This document shows positions 46,801 through 58,776 of a DNA stretch of 64,000 bases, one piece after another. The stretch spans positions 19,034,566 to 19,098,565 of the forward strand of contig CM048839.1 of NCBI GenBank assembly GCA_026545765.1, read 5' to 3'. The notes under the pieces were generated by a model. The model was not told where the DNA came from, did no database searches, and saw nothing but the letters and a program-made list of their open reading frames with translations. The first letter of the stretch is position 1. Every line of letters begins with the position of its first letter. The DNA is from Plantago major (Eukaryota; Streptophyta; Magnoliopsida; Lamiales; Plantaginaceae). A program made the translations under genes and the position numbers.

Positions 46801-48251
46801 AAGAAAGGTATGGGGATTCCAATTGCAGCAATAGAGAAAATATGGGGAGCTCGAATTGCTCTCATTGTTTAACCCTACAAGGAACGTGAAATCAATCCAG
46901 AAACTTGTAGAGAGCATTCAAGTTTGCTACTGGAGATGAATTATATAATTCGTATGCACTCTCTGACTGGATTAGAATTATTTTCTGCTTTGGGAAGCAG
47001 TAATATATGGAACCTGATGCATTGTGACTACGTTAATCTATCAAGTAATAAGTCTTTTGTCTAATAAAGGAAAAGATAAAAGAGTACCTCCCAGTGGAAC
47101 CATAAGCAAATACAGTCGCATTGAGCCCTTGAACAACCCCAGCAATTGTGGAGCATATACTTCTTTGGTAGACATCCTGAAGCAGAATCAAAGACTTTCA
47201 GATATGGCCATATGTTAACCAACATTAAAAATACTTTACCAACATTGACAACGAAAAACCCATAAAGAAACCATGTTTCTTTTCTAATACTAACAAAGTA
47301 GACTTTGTTGTCTACTTTGCACACGGCTACATCTTTCAACTCATTTGAACGTGAAGGCTAAAGTTTTTAACAGCTATTGTTAAGTGCAAACATGCAAAAA
47401 GAAAGAGAGCCAGTATGCTACTGCAAAACTTGTTCGCTGAGTATTAATCGAACAAATGAAACCTAAAATGGATTCCATGCTCCAGTAAGTAGCAACTACC
47501 AAACCAAGGAACCTTATAAGTTACTATAACCTGTATTGTATTATATAATATGTAAATTGCCTCTTATACTGTGTACTCCATATTAAGAATGTGAGATTCA
47601 CTAAATAAGGGCCAATCATTTGCTCTCCAACATATGCATAAATTCACAAAATATAAAAAGTAGAGCAACATGTCAGGCATTCAAAAGCTGGTTCCAGTTT
47701 GTACAATGTTCCATCATAAAAGGAGTGCCAACAGCTATGACTTACACTCAGCATCCCTCAACAAACTATAAACCTGCTCATTACTGAGAATTTCCATGAA
47801 ATATCCCAAAAAAGAACGTAAAGGGGAAGGGGACATGCATACCAAATTGACAGAGCCGGGACCAAATGCATAATCAAAAGTGTATCCACGTTGCTTAGAG
47901 CGATGCTGTATTCGGTCTAAGTAGTCCTTCGAAAGATCAGGGTCCAAAACAAGCACTTCCTACATTGTCAAAGCTTCACAATGATCACATCCTCAGCAAT
48001 AACATTTCGACGAATCTTATAAAACAAACATTAAGAAACCAAACCTTGTCATTCTGCACCCTAACTATATCCCGACCGCGTTCTTTCTCCGTTAATGGCC
48101 TACATTTCACAGCTACCTACAATTACAATCAACCAAAGTTCATCATAATTAGAACCATATATCCGCGAAAACACGAATTTAAATCAACAAACGCAAAGCT
48201 AACCGTAAGAGTTGTAGCTCTTTTCGCAGATTGAGCTCTAATGCAAGGCAT
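42137..48251 (-). CDS. KIN8: Kinesin-8 family motor protein (KIN-8), 16 exons
   Basis: Microtubule motor; kinesin-8 proteins move to plus ends and limit microtubule length. Coding exons (minus, 5' to 3'): 48204-48251, 48045-48116, 47843-47959, 47088-47176, 46393-46537, 46225-46320, 45925-46016, 45228-45329, 44993-45139, 44747-44897, 44320-44382, 44007-44243, 43353-43457, 43159-43272, 42480-43043, 42137-42268. They sum to 2274 nt, 757 residues, all with GT-AG edges. Motifs: start [21 protein letters not shown]-loop GSTGSGKT (about 104-111, split by an intron); SSRSH (about 218-222); DLAGSE (about 250-255); neck [15 protein letters not shown] (about 339-353); coiled coil to about 480; [20 protein letters not shown] (about 590); Ser/Pro-rich tail ending [11 protein letters not shown]. 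It resembles Arabidopsis KIN-8B from memory. No disabling mutation was seen. Confidence 0.93.
43583..43912. repeat. TA microsatellites with an identical 115-bp duplication in a kinesin intron
   Basis: (AT)n 43583-43642, unit 43641-43755, (TA)n 43755-43799, unit 43798-43912. The two 115-bp units (ATCAACTTGAATCATGAG ... CTCCTCACAGT) are identical. They lie in the 549-bp intron 43458-44006. Confidence 0.92.
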
Positions 48252-48620
48252 CTTCAATTAACATTCCTTTCTATCTTTCACCAACAATTTCTTATCAAAA
48301 CACCTTCATGAATCCAAAATAAAATACATAAAACTAAATATCCCTAGCTCATCATGTCCATGGTCCAAGCAAAACACATTAACACCAATACGACGACGTT
48401 CCTGGAAAAACAACACATATTCAGCTGAAAACAGCTCGATTTTTAAACAAGACGAATTCGAATCGGTGAAAAAACGAGAATCAGAAACAGGATGACAAAC
48501 CTTCACAGATACATGGATTGCGAGATGAAGAAGACGTCAATTTCTGCAACAGGGGAAAATGGCGTAACGTCATTGACATTGAATTGATTTTGATAGGACA
48601 TTTTCGAAAATATACACGAA
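48252..48620 (-). promoter_or_regulatory. Kinesin 5' leader and promoter region
   Basis: Sequence upstream of the start codon, with possible 5' UTR splice signals near 48500. No clear TATA box is assigned. Confidence 0.35.
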
Positions 48621-50798
48621 AATGGAAATATATAGAAATGGAATTCAATTTTCAATAGAAATGATAATAATAGTAATAATCAAAATGCCGTTGCAGAAGA
48701 CGGCATTTCTAACATTTTCATTTTTCTCGTGAACGCCATAACTTAGACATAATATAAATACTTTTGCCACGTTATCAAATGTTGTTACTATTACATATAT
48801 CTATTGAATTAATTGTTTCGAGGAGCTTTCAAATTTTTGAAATGTTTATTTCAAATTGCTCATTTGTACGATGAGTAAGTATTTAATAACTCTGCATTAG
48901 AATTTTTTTTTTAAAATATCATAAAAACATTATAAACTGTTACTTATAAATTACTATTTCAGTATTCATATTTTCAATAGAACATTATGTTTATACGTAA
49001 CGACAGTCTCTCATGATAAACTTTGTGTAATAGAATAAGATATTAAAATGAAGTTTCTTAATCATTTTTTGGTAGTATTCACCAACCAAAATATGCATTT
49101 TCAATTGCATCTTCAATCATGATAGTGATTTATCATTAAATTCATTATTTTAACTTCGTGGTGTTTCTATAATATTGCAAACAGTTTTGTGATCTGAACA
49201 GTCAATCTAATATAATAATTTGAGGTTTGCTTTGTTGTAATACATGCAGTCATTAGATCTTCTCCATCAGGGTCCAAAATCGATTTGGGACTTTGATGGC
49301 CTCGCTTTGAGACTCCAACAGAGTCTCAAAGCGAGGCTGATTTTTGGGACCATGGGGCGCGCCCCAAAATTTGGGCCGCACCCCATGGCCTGTTTATCCT
49401 TTTTTTTTTCTTTTGTTTTTAATTTCTAATTTTCTTTTTATCTTGGAGTGTTTTTTCTTTTTGTTTGTATTTATTTCTACTTCTTTGTGTTTTGTTGTAT
49501 TGTTTTTCATTTCTTCTTATTTTGTTTGTTTTTATTTTTGCTCGGGTATGATAACTAGGATTTGAATGTAATAGTTTAATTGTTGTAATTTTCAATTTAA
49601 ATTATTGTAAAAAAAAGTTAAATAATGTAGTTTTTATTTTCGAGTAATATATTTAAAAAATAATATTATTTTATTATAATTAATTAACAACATTTAAAAT
49701 ATATTCAAGAATAAAGTTTAAAAGGAAATGAGAAAAGAAAATGAAATGAAAAAATAAGTTTGAAAGAAATGTGAAAATAAAATAAATTTAGGCCTCAACT
49801 GTTGGAGTAGAAAATTACAAAGAGTTACAAAGTAATTTGCAGTGAGTGGAATACTGCCGTGGCAGAGATTTTAGGACTCGAAAAGTTGCAACTGCTGGAG
49901 ATGGTCCATAATATAAATGTTTTTTTAGAATCTGATCTGAACAGTTTAGAAGATTTAGTTGGATGATTGAAAGGGTTTTAGTGAGGCATGCACGAAATGA
50001 TTTGTGACAGTGACATTTTACATTATTGATTAAAATTTCCAATCACATCTCCACAAGCATCTATCATCTGTTTCATTGATCAAGGCATCCACGAAAATGA
50101 AAAGAAAGATACTTAACTTCAACTTCCAATACGAATTCATCTTAAACTTATAACAGTAAAATGTTTAATTAAATTTTCAACGTTGATTGGAGCCGCATTT
50201 CTCTGCTAGATGATCAACTACCGTCTACAGTATTTCACCCCCGGTATACAAAAGACAAAGAAAACACTAACGTATGTGAAAGGAATACCTGTAGGATTGA
50301 AGCAGCATGATTCCTTAATAATATTTGAGGTGGAGTAGATGTGCATCTATTTTAGTACTGGTGGTCCATCCAAATAATGAACTGCTCATGACAAAATTTG
50401 GATCTATCCAGCTTCTTCACAAAATTTTGTGAACTCATTTTTTGAAGGATAAAAACAAAACATACATACTGCCATGTCCAACCATGTTCATGCCTTCTTG
50501 GCAATTTTGTACCACAAATCTTATTGCCTGGCAGATCTTGGTTTCCTTATTTTTCCTGTCTTTTCTTAATCATGAGAGATATTTAGTTATTAAATTCCAA
50601 TTTGATCTATTAACCCATTCCGTTTGTTTTTTGGTCTAGAAATGATTTGCTAAAAGCTTACTTCAACTTTGCTCTCAGAGTTTATCTTTCACAATTTTTT
50701 TGTATTTCTCAAACCTGGGATTGTCTTGCTTTGGCAAACAGCCAAAGCAAGTAAACATATATCTAGAGAACATTTACAAATGTACATTTGTTGAGTTT
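48621..50798. other. AT-rich intergenic DNA
   Basis: Contains the fold-back at 49300-49389 and a T-rich tract at 49400-49540. The short ORFs at 49244-49565 and 49815-50042 have no recognisable motif and are not called. Confidence 0.5.
49300..49389. repeat. Double inverted repeat (fold-back)
   Basis: Stem 1: 49301-49315 (CCTCGCTTTGAGACT) pairs perfectly with 49323-49337, with a 7-nt loop; a further G-C pair (49300/49338) extends it to 16 bp. Stem 2: CCATGGGG (49351-49358) pairs with CCCCATGG (49382-49389), enclosing further GC-rich self-complementary words. Confidence 0.9.
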
Positions 50799-51535
50799 TG
50801 AAAGAAATAAAGGACCTCAACTTTGTTACTATATCTTGATACACACATACAGATAAGAATTCTTATCACAAATGAGTCACATGTCGATGTTAACAATCAA
50901 ACGCAAATCTAATTAAGTAAACAATAACGAAACAAGATGTTTCTTTCTAGTAGGTATATAAATATCCATCTGCACTTTAAATATCCACTATAATAATGAG
51001 GATTTACAAAACTAGGTTTAAACTCTTCAATGAGAAAAGATCACACTAGAACTAGTCGGAATGAATTATTCCAAAGCACCTAAACTAGACACTTCAAAGA
51101 CTAGTAAAAATATGAGAAGATTACAACTATTGATTGTGAATCTCAAATCTCTAAAATCCGTAATCTTCTTCATCACTTGATCTGGTATTTATAATACTTC
51201 AATTTGACACCGATACACAGAATCAAGTCTTCATCTTTATCCTTATCTTCAAGGGTCCAAATCATTCAATCTTCTAAGTGTCCATAAGATATTGACTTCC
51301 AAGAATCCCTTGTATCTTGTCTTCTAAGACTCCATGGCTTTCTTGAATATAAGTCGCTTCTTACTTGAAACCAAACAATCACAAACATGGAACTAGGTTA
51401 ACGTTAGTGAAAAAGGCAATTATTAATTAAGTCCTTCAAAGTGCATAATTTCTGGACTGAGACTGTTATAGCCATTGTTGCTGCAACAGTCATAGCAATG
51501 TTGCTACAACAATGACTTAAACAGTTGCACTTTCA
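50799..51535 (-). repeat. 3' LTR of the minus-strand Copia
   Basis: Minus-strand end GGTCCTTTATTTCTTTCA (50799). U3 start near 51535, just after a purine tract AAGGGGAGAATG (complement of 51533-51544). TATA-like TTATAAATAC lies at about 51190. It shares end sequence and the TAACCTAGTTCCA word with the other family-2 LTRs. Confidence 0.7.
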
Positions 51536-53205
51536 TTCTCCCCTTAATGCCTTTCTTCACAACACATAGTGAAATGTTACACAGAAGGAACATAACACAA
51601 ATACTTCACATTAATTAAAAGAAAGACCACAATACAAAGAGGAAAACAAAATAATCGGGAAGACATTTTTTTTAAATAGTACAATAAACTAAGACACTAG
51701 AACACAAAAGATTCACCCCTTCCTTCTTCTTCAAACTAATCTCCCACTTGTTGTGAGGAAAGGAGGGAAACTAGAGTCTGACGTTCCACCATAAGCTCCT
51801 TAAGCTAATCATCAATGTGCAGAATCTGATCCATAAGCATTTGGTCAGCTTGATTGAGTGGTTGAAACCTTTGGTATATATGGTCGCAATAAGGTGAGTA
51901 ATGCTGTAAACTGGAATGCCCTAAATTAAGGTTTTCAGCAGCAGATGGACCATCTCCTTGGTTAGGAACTGGAGTTTCATCATGCATCAGTACAGTACCT
52001 TCCAATTTTCGCTTCTTGTGTTGGTATTTCAGCCCGACCATAAAAAGGAAGATGAAGAGTCCACAATTAAAGCAACACCATCATTACTATGGGAAGTTGA
52101 AGAGTCCATACTTTATGTAACATTAGATAAAATGTTTTTGTAACTATGAGACCAAGGACTTAGGTGTTTGGCTTAGAGTGTAACTGGAAACAGGAAGTTT
52201 GAATCTGGATAAAACTGCTTCAAGTATCCAAAGCTAAAAGAATCCTGAAAAAAACACATGATCTGAACAAAGACACTTAGGTGTCACCTGATAATTCAAG
52301 AATTATAGCACTTGGAGAGAAACAAGTATCCAAAAGTTCTGAAAGACATAAACTCTCAAAAATACCAAGTCATAATAGATAATTAAACTTAAGAAAACTC
52401 CTGGTATCATTTTAGAGGTCGAACAGAACAGATTCCCAAGACTCACTGTTGGACCAACAGTTACTCCAACACCCTTTCCCACAGGAAGAACAACACGGAC
52501 CAAATAAATCTCCCCCTTAAGGCAAACTCCTAAAAACTCTTAAATCATGCAGTATCTATCATGACCAAATATACAATCAGCACAACACCCCAAAACAACA
52601 TCAAGAAAGATATGTAACCAAGCTCCCATCTGTACTCCTCTTTGTAAATTAAAATTAAAACAAAGCAACTGGTTGAGGCCTCTATTCGTAGCTATTCAGG
52701 GGTGACTAAAAGTCGGCGAACCATGTCAAATAATTGGAACGCGCATGAATCCCGTCCAAAGCCTAAGCTTATGCGGAGTGAAGGCAGACACGCGACTTTT
52801 AGCATATGGTAGAATAGCTTAAACAGAACTGAGTGCTAAAATGATTCAATGTAGGCTGAGAGAATCGAGGGACTTATTTAAGTTGTATGCAACTAATAGC
52901 ATTACTCAACAAAACATTGGCCCCCATTGGGCTCTTCTTGGTTGGCCATCATTGGGCTCTTTTTAGTTGCTTTCACAATATGACAAGATTTAGAGGAGTT
53001 AGTCAGGAAGACAAAGAAAACAAGGTTCTCAAGACATTGAAAGAGAAGAGGCTGACAGTAGACCAGGTCATAACAAATGCATGTACTTAGACAAACACAA
53101 AACACACAAGAAAAAGACAAGATGCAGGCAAGAAGACACACATCACAAGCATATGCAACACTGTTGATCTGTGATGTTAAGATAACGGTGGCAGTAACAG
53201 TGTAC
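51536..53205 (-). other. Post-pol region of the minus-strand Copia
   Basis: Lies between RNase H and the 3' LTR. 51805-52041 is open on the minus strand (MVGLKYQHKKRKLEGTVLMH..., 78 codons), and 52303-52503 is a second short ORF. A long post-pol segment recurs in the SIRE-type element, but no sequence match between the two was noticed. Function unknown. Confidence 0.4.
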
Positions 53206-53708
53206 CTAATGAATGCACAGGCCAAAACTGAAGAATCTCTCGGAATCCAAGGGTTTGGTAAATATGTCTGAAAGTTGATTGTTGGTGTCTATATGCTGGA
53301 TGTCAACAACTTGTAGATTAACCAAGTCTCTAAGGAAGTGATGCATAATGTCTATATGCATAGTGCGTGAGTGTTGAACCGGGTTCTTAGATATGTTGAT
53401 GGCACTAAGGTTATCACAAAACATAAGTAAAATGTCACTCGTAAGACCATAATCATGCAACATATTTTTTAACCAGATTAACTGAGTGACACAACTACCA
53501 TGACAACATACTCAGACTTCAAAGAAGGCAAGGAAACACAATTCTGTTTCTTGCTATACCATGATACCAGATTTTTCCCTAAGTAAAAACATCCACCACT
53601 AGTGGATTTTTGATCATCTACATCTCCCGCCCAGTCAAAATCACTGAACCCAATGAGATTAGTGTCAGTTTCCTTTGTGTACCATAAGCCTAAACTAGCA
53701 GTTCCGGA
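53206..53708 (-). pseudogene. pol: Copia RT/RNase H, downstream segment, split by CACTA C
   Basis: GTASLGLWYTKETDTNLIGF, SDFDWAGDVDDQKSTSGGCF, LVSWYSKKQNCVSLPSLKSE, then after a frame change FCDNLSAINISKNPVQHSRT, MHIDIMHHFLRD and LSDIFTKPLDSERF. These are the standard Copia RNase H blocks. The upstream half resumes at 63944 on the other side of the CACTA insertion. Confidence 0.9.
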
Positions 53709-54060
53709 CACTACAAGAAATCCATAGCACGGATCTTATCCGTCGCCCCATAGCGACGGATCGCTAGATTTGGCAACGGAGCGACGGATAATTTTTATCC
53801 GTCGCTCATTAGCGACGGATAATTTTATCCGTCTCTATATGGGCGACATAGTTTATTAATCCGTCGCCCGTTGTTTGACTTTAAAAAAAAATTAAATATT
53901 AACGGCGGATAAATTATCCGTCGTTAATATTTATATGTTAAATAAAAAAAATAATAAAATATGGCGACGGATTAGCGATCCGTCGCTGGCTGAAACGATC
54001 CGTCAGATAGCGACGATTGACATCGGCCGACGGATACGTGTCCGTCGCCCAAGAAGCTTT
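53709..54060. repeat. Left subterminal repeats of CACTA C
   Basis: Inverted copies of GCGACGGAT, for example GCGACGGATAATTTTTATCC at 53771-53790. The middle base differs from element B's GGGACGGAT. Confidence 0.85.
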
Positions 54061-54479
54061 AGCCATTTTGGCTGAAGCCATTTCGGCTTCATTCTTCTTC
54101 TTCGTTTTTCTTCTTTTTCTTCTTTTCTCCTCCGTCAAATCCGGCCATTTGTTGTCGATTCTTCCCAATCTTGGTGTCAATTCGAAGATCGTTGGACGAG
54201 GAGCTCGTTTCTTCCTTCAATTTCAAATTTCATCCGCTATTTTCTTCGGAATCAAAAGTATTACTTCTAAACCCTAACTTTTGAAAACTTGGGATTTTTT
54301 TGATTTTTGACTACTTATTCTCAATTGTATGTTTATATGAAGTATGTAGTAGCTTGTTTAGTTAATTTGATCAATTATATGTAATTTGATATGTATATGT
54401 AATTTGATTAATTTGATTTGTATATGTAATTTGATAGTTAGTTTAGTTAATTTGATATGAATATATGTAGTAATTCAAT
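54061..54479 (+). other. CACTA C 5' leader, homologous to element B
   Basis: GATCGTTGGACGAGGAGCTCG and AAACCCTAACTTTTGAAAAC match the region just inside the right end of element B in reverse orientation (near 27750-27900). An AT-rich GTATATGTAATTTGAT repeat follows. No ORF is called. Confidence 0.6.
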
Positions 54480-54681
54480 CGGCGAGCTACGGATCAATCA
54501 CCTTTGGGACAAATTTTTACTCTAAAACAACAATACATTTGTTACTTACACTCAAGTCACCATTTATTACGAATTGCCTATAATATCCTTGTATCTTGGT
54601 CAAAATTTCAACTTAATCACCTTTCTTCTTCCTATTTTCACTTTCTTCCTCTTTCTTCTTCCCTTCTTCCTAACGCCCCTT

Positions 54682-55472
54682 TGTCACGCCCCAAAACCAA
54701 AATGCTTTGGCGCGACCGGCCGTCTATCGTGAGATGGGCTCACGCCAAGACGAAGCCTTCCTTTAATCCCCAATTACATAATAATATCTCGGAGTGGTAC
54801 AACAGAGCATCTAAAAATTTCATAAACAATAATATTACAAGTCCTCAGTACAAAATAACAATCCCAACAGTACAAATGTCTTATACAATAGAAATCTCAG
54901 AGTTGCAGCACCTCCTAAACAGCCTTCACATATCCGTCATCTGACTACCGTCTCAACTCCAAAGTATCTTCGTCCAATCACTTACTAAGTATCTAAAAAA
55001 AATGTGTAAGGGTGAGCTCCTGGCACTTTTACCCGGATCAAGTACATATGAAAAGTATACACGCCCTTTTTATATCGAACAGTCGAAATCGTTTTGCATG
55101 GAACACATGTCACTATACACAATCATGCTTTTATAGCTCGAATCAAATATACACTACGGCCACACAAACCGTGGCACACAGGCCGGCTTTCACATAACAT
55201 ATCCCCTAACACAATAGGGTCACACACATAACACTGGGAGTACTCCAAAGCACGACATTCCCCCCGAAAGGGTCACACACTTCATAGGCATATCGATGAG
55301 CATAAACGTACGTACACATAATCCATGCTTTATCAAATCACTTTCACAAATCGCATACACAGACAAAACATTTTATGGGATACACATATACTTGATCCTT
55401 CTTTGAATAGACTATTATATCAAATCCCATAACATGATATAATAACCATAAGTTATTTTTCAATCGAAAACT

Positions 55473-55567
<95 letters not shown>

Positions 55568-56671
55568 CATTTTATATCGGAAAATAAAAGCAAAAGTGTC
55601 AAAAGTTCCCCTTACCTCAAGTCGATACGAATCCAACTTAACATAGCCAACCAAGAAAGCTCCTACTTGCAACTCGAATTCTCCAAAGTCACCTAGAACC
55701 TTAAATCTTCCAATAGCACCACTTACTAATTCCAAAACGCCTCTACTACATTTTTATAGGTCAAAATTGGGGAAATATGGTAACAAGGGCAAAACGGTAA
55801 TTTTCTAGAGCTAGGAAAAAATAGAAATAAATGGTGTGAGGGCAAAATTGTAATTCTGCATGTCCAGGGGTAAAACAGTAATTTAAACGGGTCGAAAAAT
55901 AGGCTGGAATAAAAAGATACAAAATCTGCCTCCATTGAGGTTCGAGCAACAGACCTCATCATGGTTATCAGTCCAAAGCTTCTGCCACTAGACTACAGCT
56001 TTCAGTGTTAGCAATCCTACTCAGTCAATTTACTTAACCGGTCAGTGCGCTCTTTATAGGAATAAATTACAAACAGCCCCTACCCATACTCAAATTCTCC
56101 AAAGTCAGCACTTCAAGTTTCTGCAAATATTCACATAGGTCCCTGCGAATTCAAAAACTTTCCAAACTCCATGAAATCGAACCAAACTCCTCCAAATCCA
56201 AGCAAGGGTTACGGAAATCAAATACCCATCATCTCCTCCATCTAAAATCACAACTAACGGTCCAAAAGCATCACAAATTGTTCCAATAAGTAGCGAAATC
56301 CGTCTCTTGTTTGATTTCTTGCTTCGGTTTCGAGATTCATAACCCACAGTTCTCAATCGAATTCAGTCCATAATCCGGTACGAATGGTACGTAGTAACAC
56401 AACCCTTGGGCAAGTCAAGATCGAAGGAAAAGAAGAGAACGGCTTAAGGAAAAAGATGAAGAAAGAAGAAGAGAATGAAAGAAAGAAGATGGGAAGGAAC
56501 AAGATAATAAACAATAAATAAGCCCTAATGGGTAATCTAACAATTGGGCCTTTTACTCCCGTTCATCAACCGTAAATCCCCTTGAACCCAATTAATTTCT
56601 CGTCTCCAAATTAAATTCAAATTCAAATGGACGGCCCAAAAAAATAATTTTTTTTTTTTCGGGATTTTACA
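54682..56671 (-). repeat. Ty3/gypsy solo LTR, 1990 bp
   Basis: On the minus strand it begins TGTAAAATCCCGAAAA and ends GGGCGTGACA, an end pair typical of Tekay/Del-type LTRs. It is flanked by CCCTT at 54677-54681 and 56672-56676. No internal domain is present, so it results from LTR-LTR recombination. It contains (AT)n at 55477-55562. Confidence 0.9.
55477..55562. repeat. (AT)n microsatellite
   Basis: About 43 AT units without interruption inside the solo LTR. Confidence 0.95.
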
Positions 56672-56761
56672 CCCTTCTTCTCCATCAACATATCCGGTCA
56701 ATTTTTCAGAGACGATGGCCTCCACCACTTCTTCCTATCGTCCTCCACCAGTCCACCGACT

Positions 56762-57440
56762 GGAATACAAAATAATTACAATATTCAAGATTAATTAAAA
56801 AAATTACCCGGGGCAAACTTTGCCCGTGGCACGCCATGCCCGGGGCAAACTTTGCCCGTGGCACGCCATGCCCAGGGTAAACTATTCCCAGAGGTATAAA
56901 TAAAAAAATAAAAAAATTAATTAAACTAATAAGAAATAGAACTTAAGCAACATGAGAATTTTAGTTCAAAACATCTCACTACTCCGCTTGACAGATCAAA
57001 GTGATGAGGCAATTTTTTCCGGACAAAGTTTACTATGAAGGTCTATAAAAATTTAATTAAATATCACATATTATTGTGGTAATGGAATTAAACTTGTCAA
57101 CTAAAGCTCATAAGAAGGAATACAAAATAATCACAATATATAAGATTAATTAAAAAAATTTGCCCCGGCCATTCCCGGGGCAAACTTTGCCCGTGGCACA
57201 CCATGCCCGGGGCAAACTCCATGCCCAGGGTAAACTATTCCCAGAGGTATAAATAAAAATAATAATTAAACTAATAAGAAATAAAATTTAAGCAACATGA
57301 GAATTTTGGTTCAAACATCTCACTACTCCGCTAGCCAGATCAAAGTGATGAGATAATTTTTTTCCGGACAAAGTTTTCTATGAAGGCCTATAAAAATTTA
57401 ATTAAAGCTCATAAGAAGGAATACAAAATAATCACAATAT
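56762..57440. repeat. Tandem repeats with GC-rich palindromes
   Basis: GAATACAAAATAAT(T/C)ACAATAT recurs at about 56762, 57118 and 57419. The first two units carry GGGGCAAACTTTGCCCGTGG and GGCACGCCATGCC repeats, then TAAACTATTCCCAGAGG. Confidence 0.85.
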
Positions 57441-57652
57441 GATTGTGGATTCAGGACAACGCAATATTGTTTAATTAAATTAATGAGAAGGGTGACCTAA
57501 AATGAATACACACGATTTAAGTTACAAAGCAGTCACTTTTGGTGTCTTCTGGGTAATGAAGGTGACTCATTAGTAAGTCCAATATCTATTGGTGTCTAAA
57601 AGTAAAAAAGAAGCCCATTAGTGACTTATGGGTAAAAAATCCGTAATTCAAT

Positions 57653-58094
57653 ATATACGTATGTTAATTCGATAAGTATGTATGTAGTGAAGTATGTATG
57701 TCAATTAAGTATGTATGTAGTTGGTTTAGTTAGTTTAGTTAATTTGATATGTATGTTAAGTATGTATGTAGTTAGTTTAGTTAATTTGATATGTATGTAA
57801 GTAGTAGTTGGAGTTGACTTGATAAATTCGTATATGTACTAAATTTCGAGGATGTAGTTAAGTGTTTTGAGCGACGGATAATATGTTGATTATATTAACG
57901 TGTAATTTATAATTTATAACTCGTAGTAGTAAAACACTTAATAAATTTTGTAACATATCGAACACTTAATAATTAATTTATAAGGAACGTATAATAATTA
58001 ACAATTAATCTCTACAATCTTCTTATCTGAATTGGAATCGATCTAATAAATTAAATACGATCTAATCAATTGGAACAGGTTAAAAACGTATACA
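57653..58094. other. AT-rich part of the CACTA C leader
   Basis: Repeats of AAGTATGTATGTAGTTAGTT and TTTAGTTAATTTGATATGTA (57680-57800). No gene is supported. Confidence 0.5.
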
Positions 58095-58507
58095 ATGAAT
58101 TCCGACAGTTCATGGATGTATCGATTTGCGGTAAATGGCAGAGTTTCTAGGAGTTTTGTAGAAGGGGTTAAAGGTTTCATCTCGTTTGCCATGGGACGTC
58201 CGGCTTGTGCAACTGGGGGTTGATAAAGTGTCATTGCACATTGGAAACCTGTAGAAACAAGCAATTTATGACTCCTACAGCAGTATTCGAGCACTTGCGA
58301 TGTTATGGATTTATGCCTGAGTATCATGTATGGATTCATCATGGTGAGGAAGCACCGTCCATGGCATACCTCCAATGGAGGGAGAGGCGGGGTTTGGGGC
58401 CGCCTATTGAGTGCCTTTCTACTTGTCGGAACATGTGCATGGTGTATTGGGAGGAGGATGTAGATCTGTTGAAATGTAAGTTCTGTGGTAGGGAGCGTCA
58501 CAAGTGA
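58095..58507 (+). pseudogene. First transposase N-terminus copy in CACTA C, deleted
   Basis: MNSDSSWMYRFAVNGRVSRS, a frame change at about 58200, then KCHCTLETCRNKQFMTPTAV and YHVWIHHGEEAPSMAY. It jumps to the later NMCMVYWEEDVDLLKCKFCG segment and stops. This is a transposase-associated domain joined to a zinc-type motif by deletion. No catalytic domain remains. Confidence 0.75.
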
Positions 58508-58776
58508 TGAGGAGGGGGCTGCAAGAGAAAGAATCATTTGATAATCTGTTTTGTCTCTAAGCTTGTATAACTAGTAATCATTAGTTGATTTATGAAACCA
58601 AACATTATGGTAAAATTGAAGCTAATGTAACTTATATTATGTAATGCCGTAACAATTGATGTTGAAGCTAATATAACTTATTTTACGCAGCAATTGATTG
58701 AAATTGATTTATTATCATAAATGATAGACCTCGATCTAATGAATTCAAATGTGTCAGGTTATTATCTAATTATTCA
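58508..58776. other. Spacer between transposase N-terminus copies
   Basis: AT-rich. Resembles sequence upstream of the first copy (GATCTAATNAATT words), consistent with duplication of the gene start. Confidence 0.4.

Larger units (their letters stand above)
54480..57643. mobile_element. Mutator-like insertion with 9-bp target duplication
   Basis: TAATTCAAT occurs at 54471-54479 and 57644-57652, and the flanking GTATGT/TTAATTTGAT-rich DNA is similar on both sides. A 9-bp duplication suggests a Mutator-like element. Ends are CGGCGAGCTACGGATC and (complement) CGGATTTTTTACCCATAAG, which are only weakly alike. GTCACC/GGTGAC words recur inside both ends. No transposase is present. It contains the solo LTR and GC-rich tandem repeats. 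Confidence 0.65.

Noticed and set aside
49244..49565. ORFs with long Phe runs
   Set aside because: They are translations of a T-rich tract next to a fold-back, with no codon structure.
54504..54944. A 146-codon plus-strand ORF
   Set aside because: It crosses the boundary between the Mutator-like insertion and the gypsy solo LTR, so it is a chance fusion.
55905..56010. A tRNA gene on the minus strand
   Set aside because: Box A and box B-like words are present, but acceptor and anticodon stems do not form, and it lies within an LTR.
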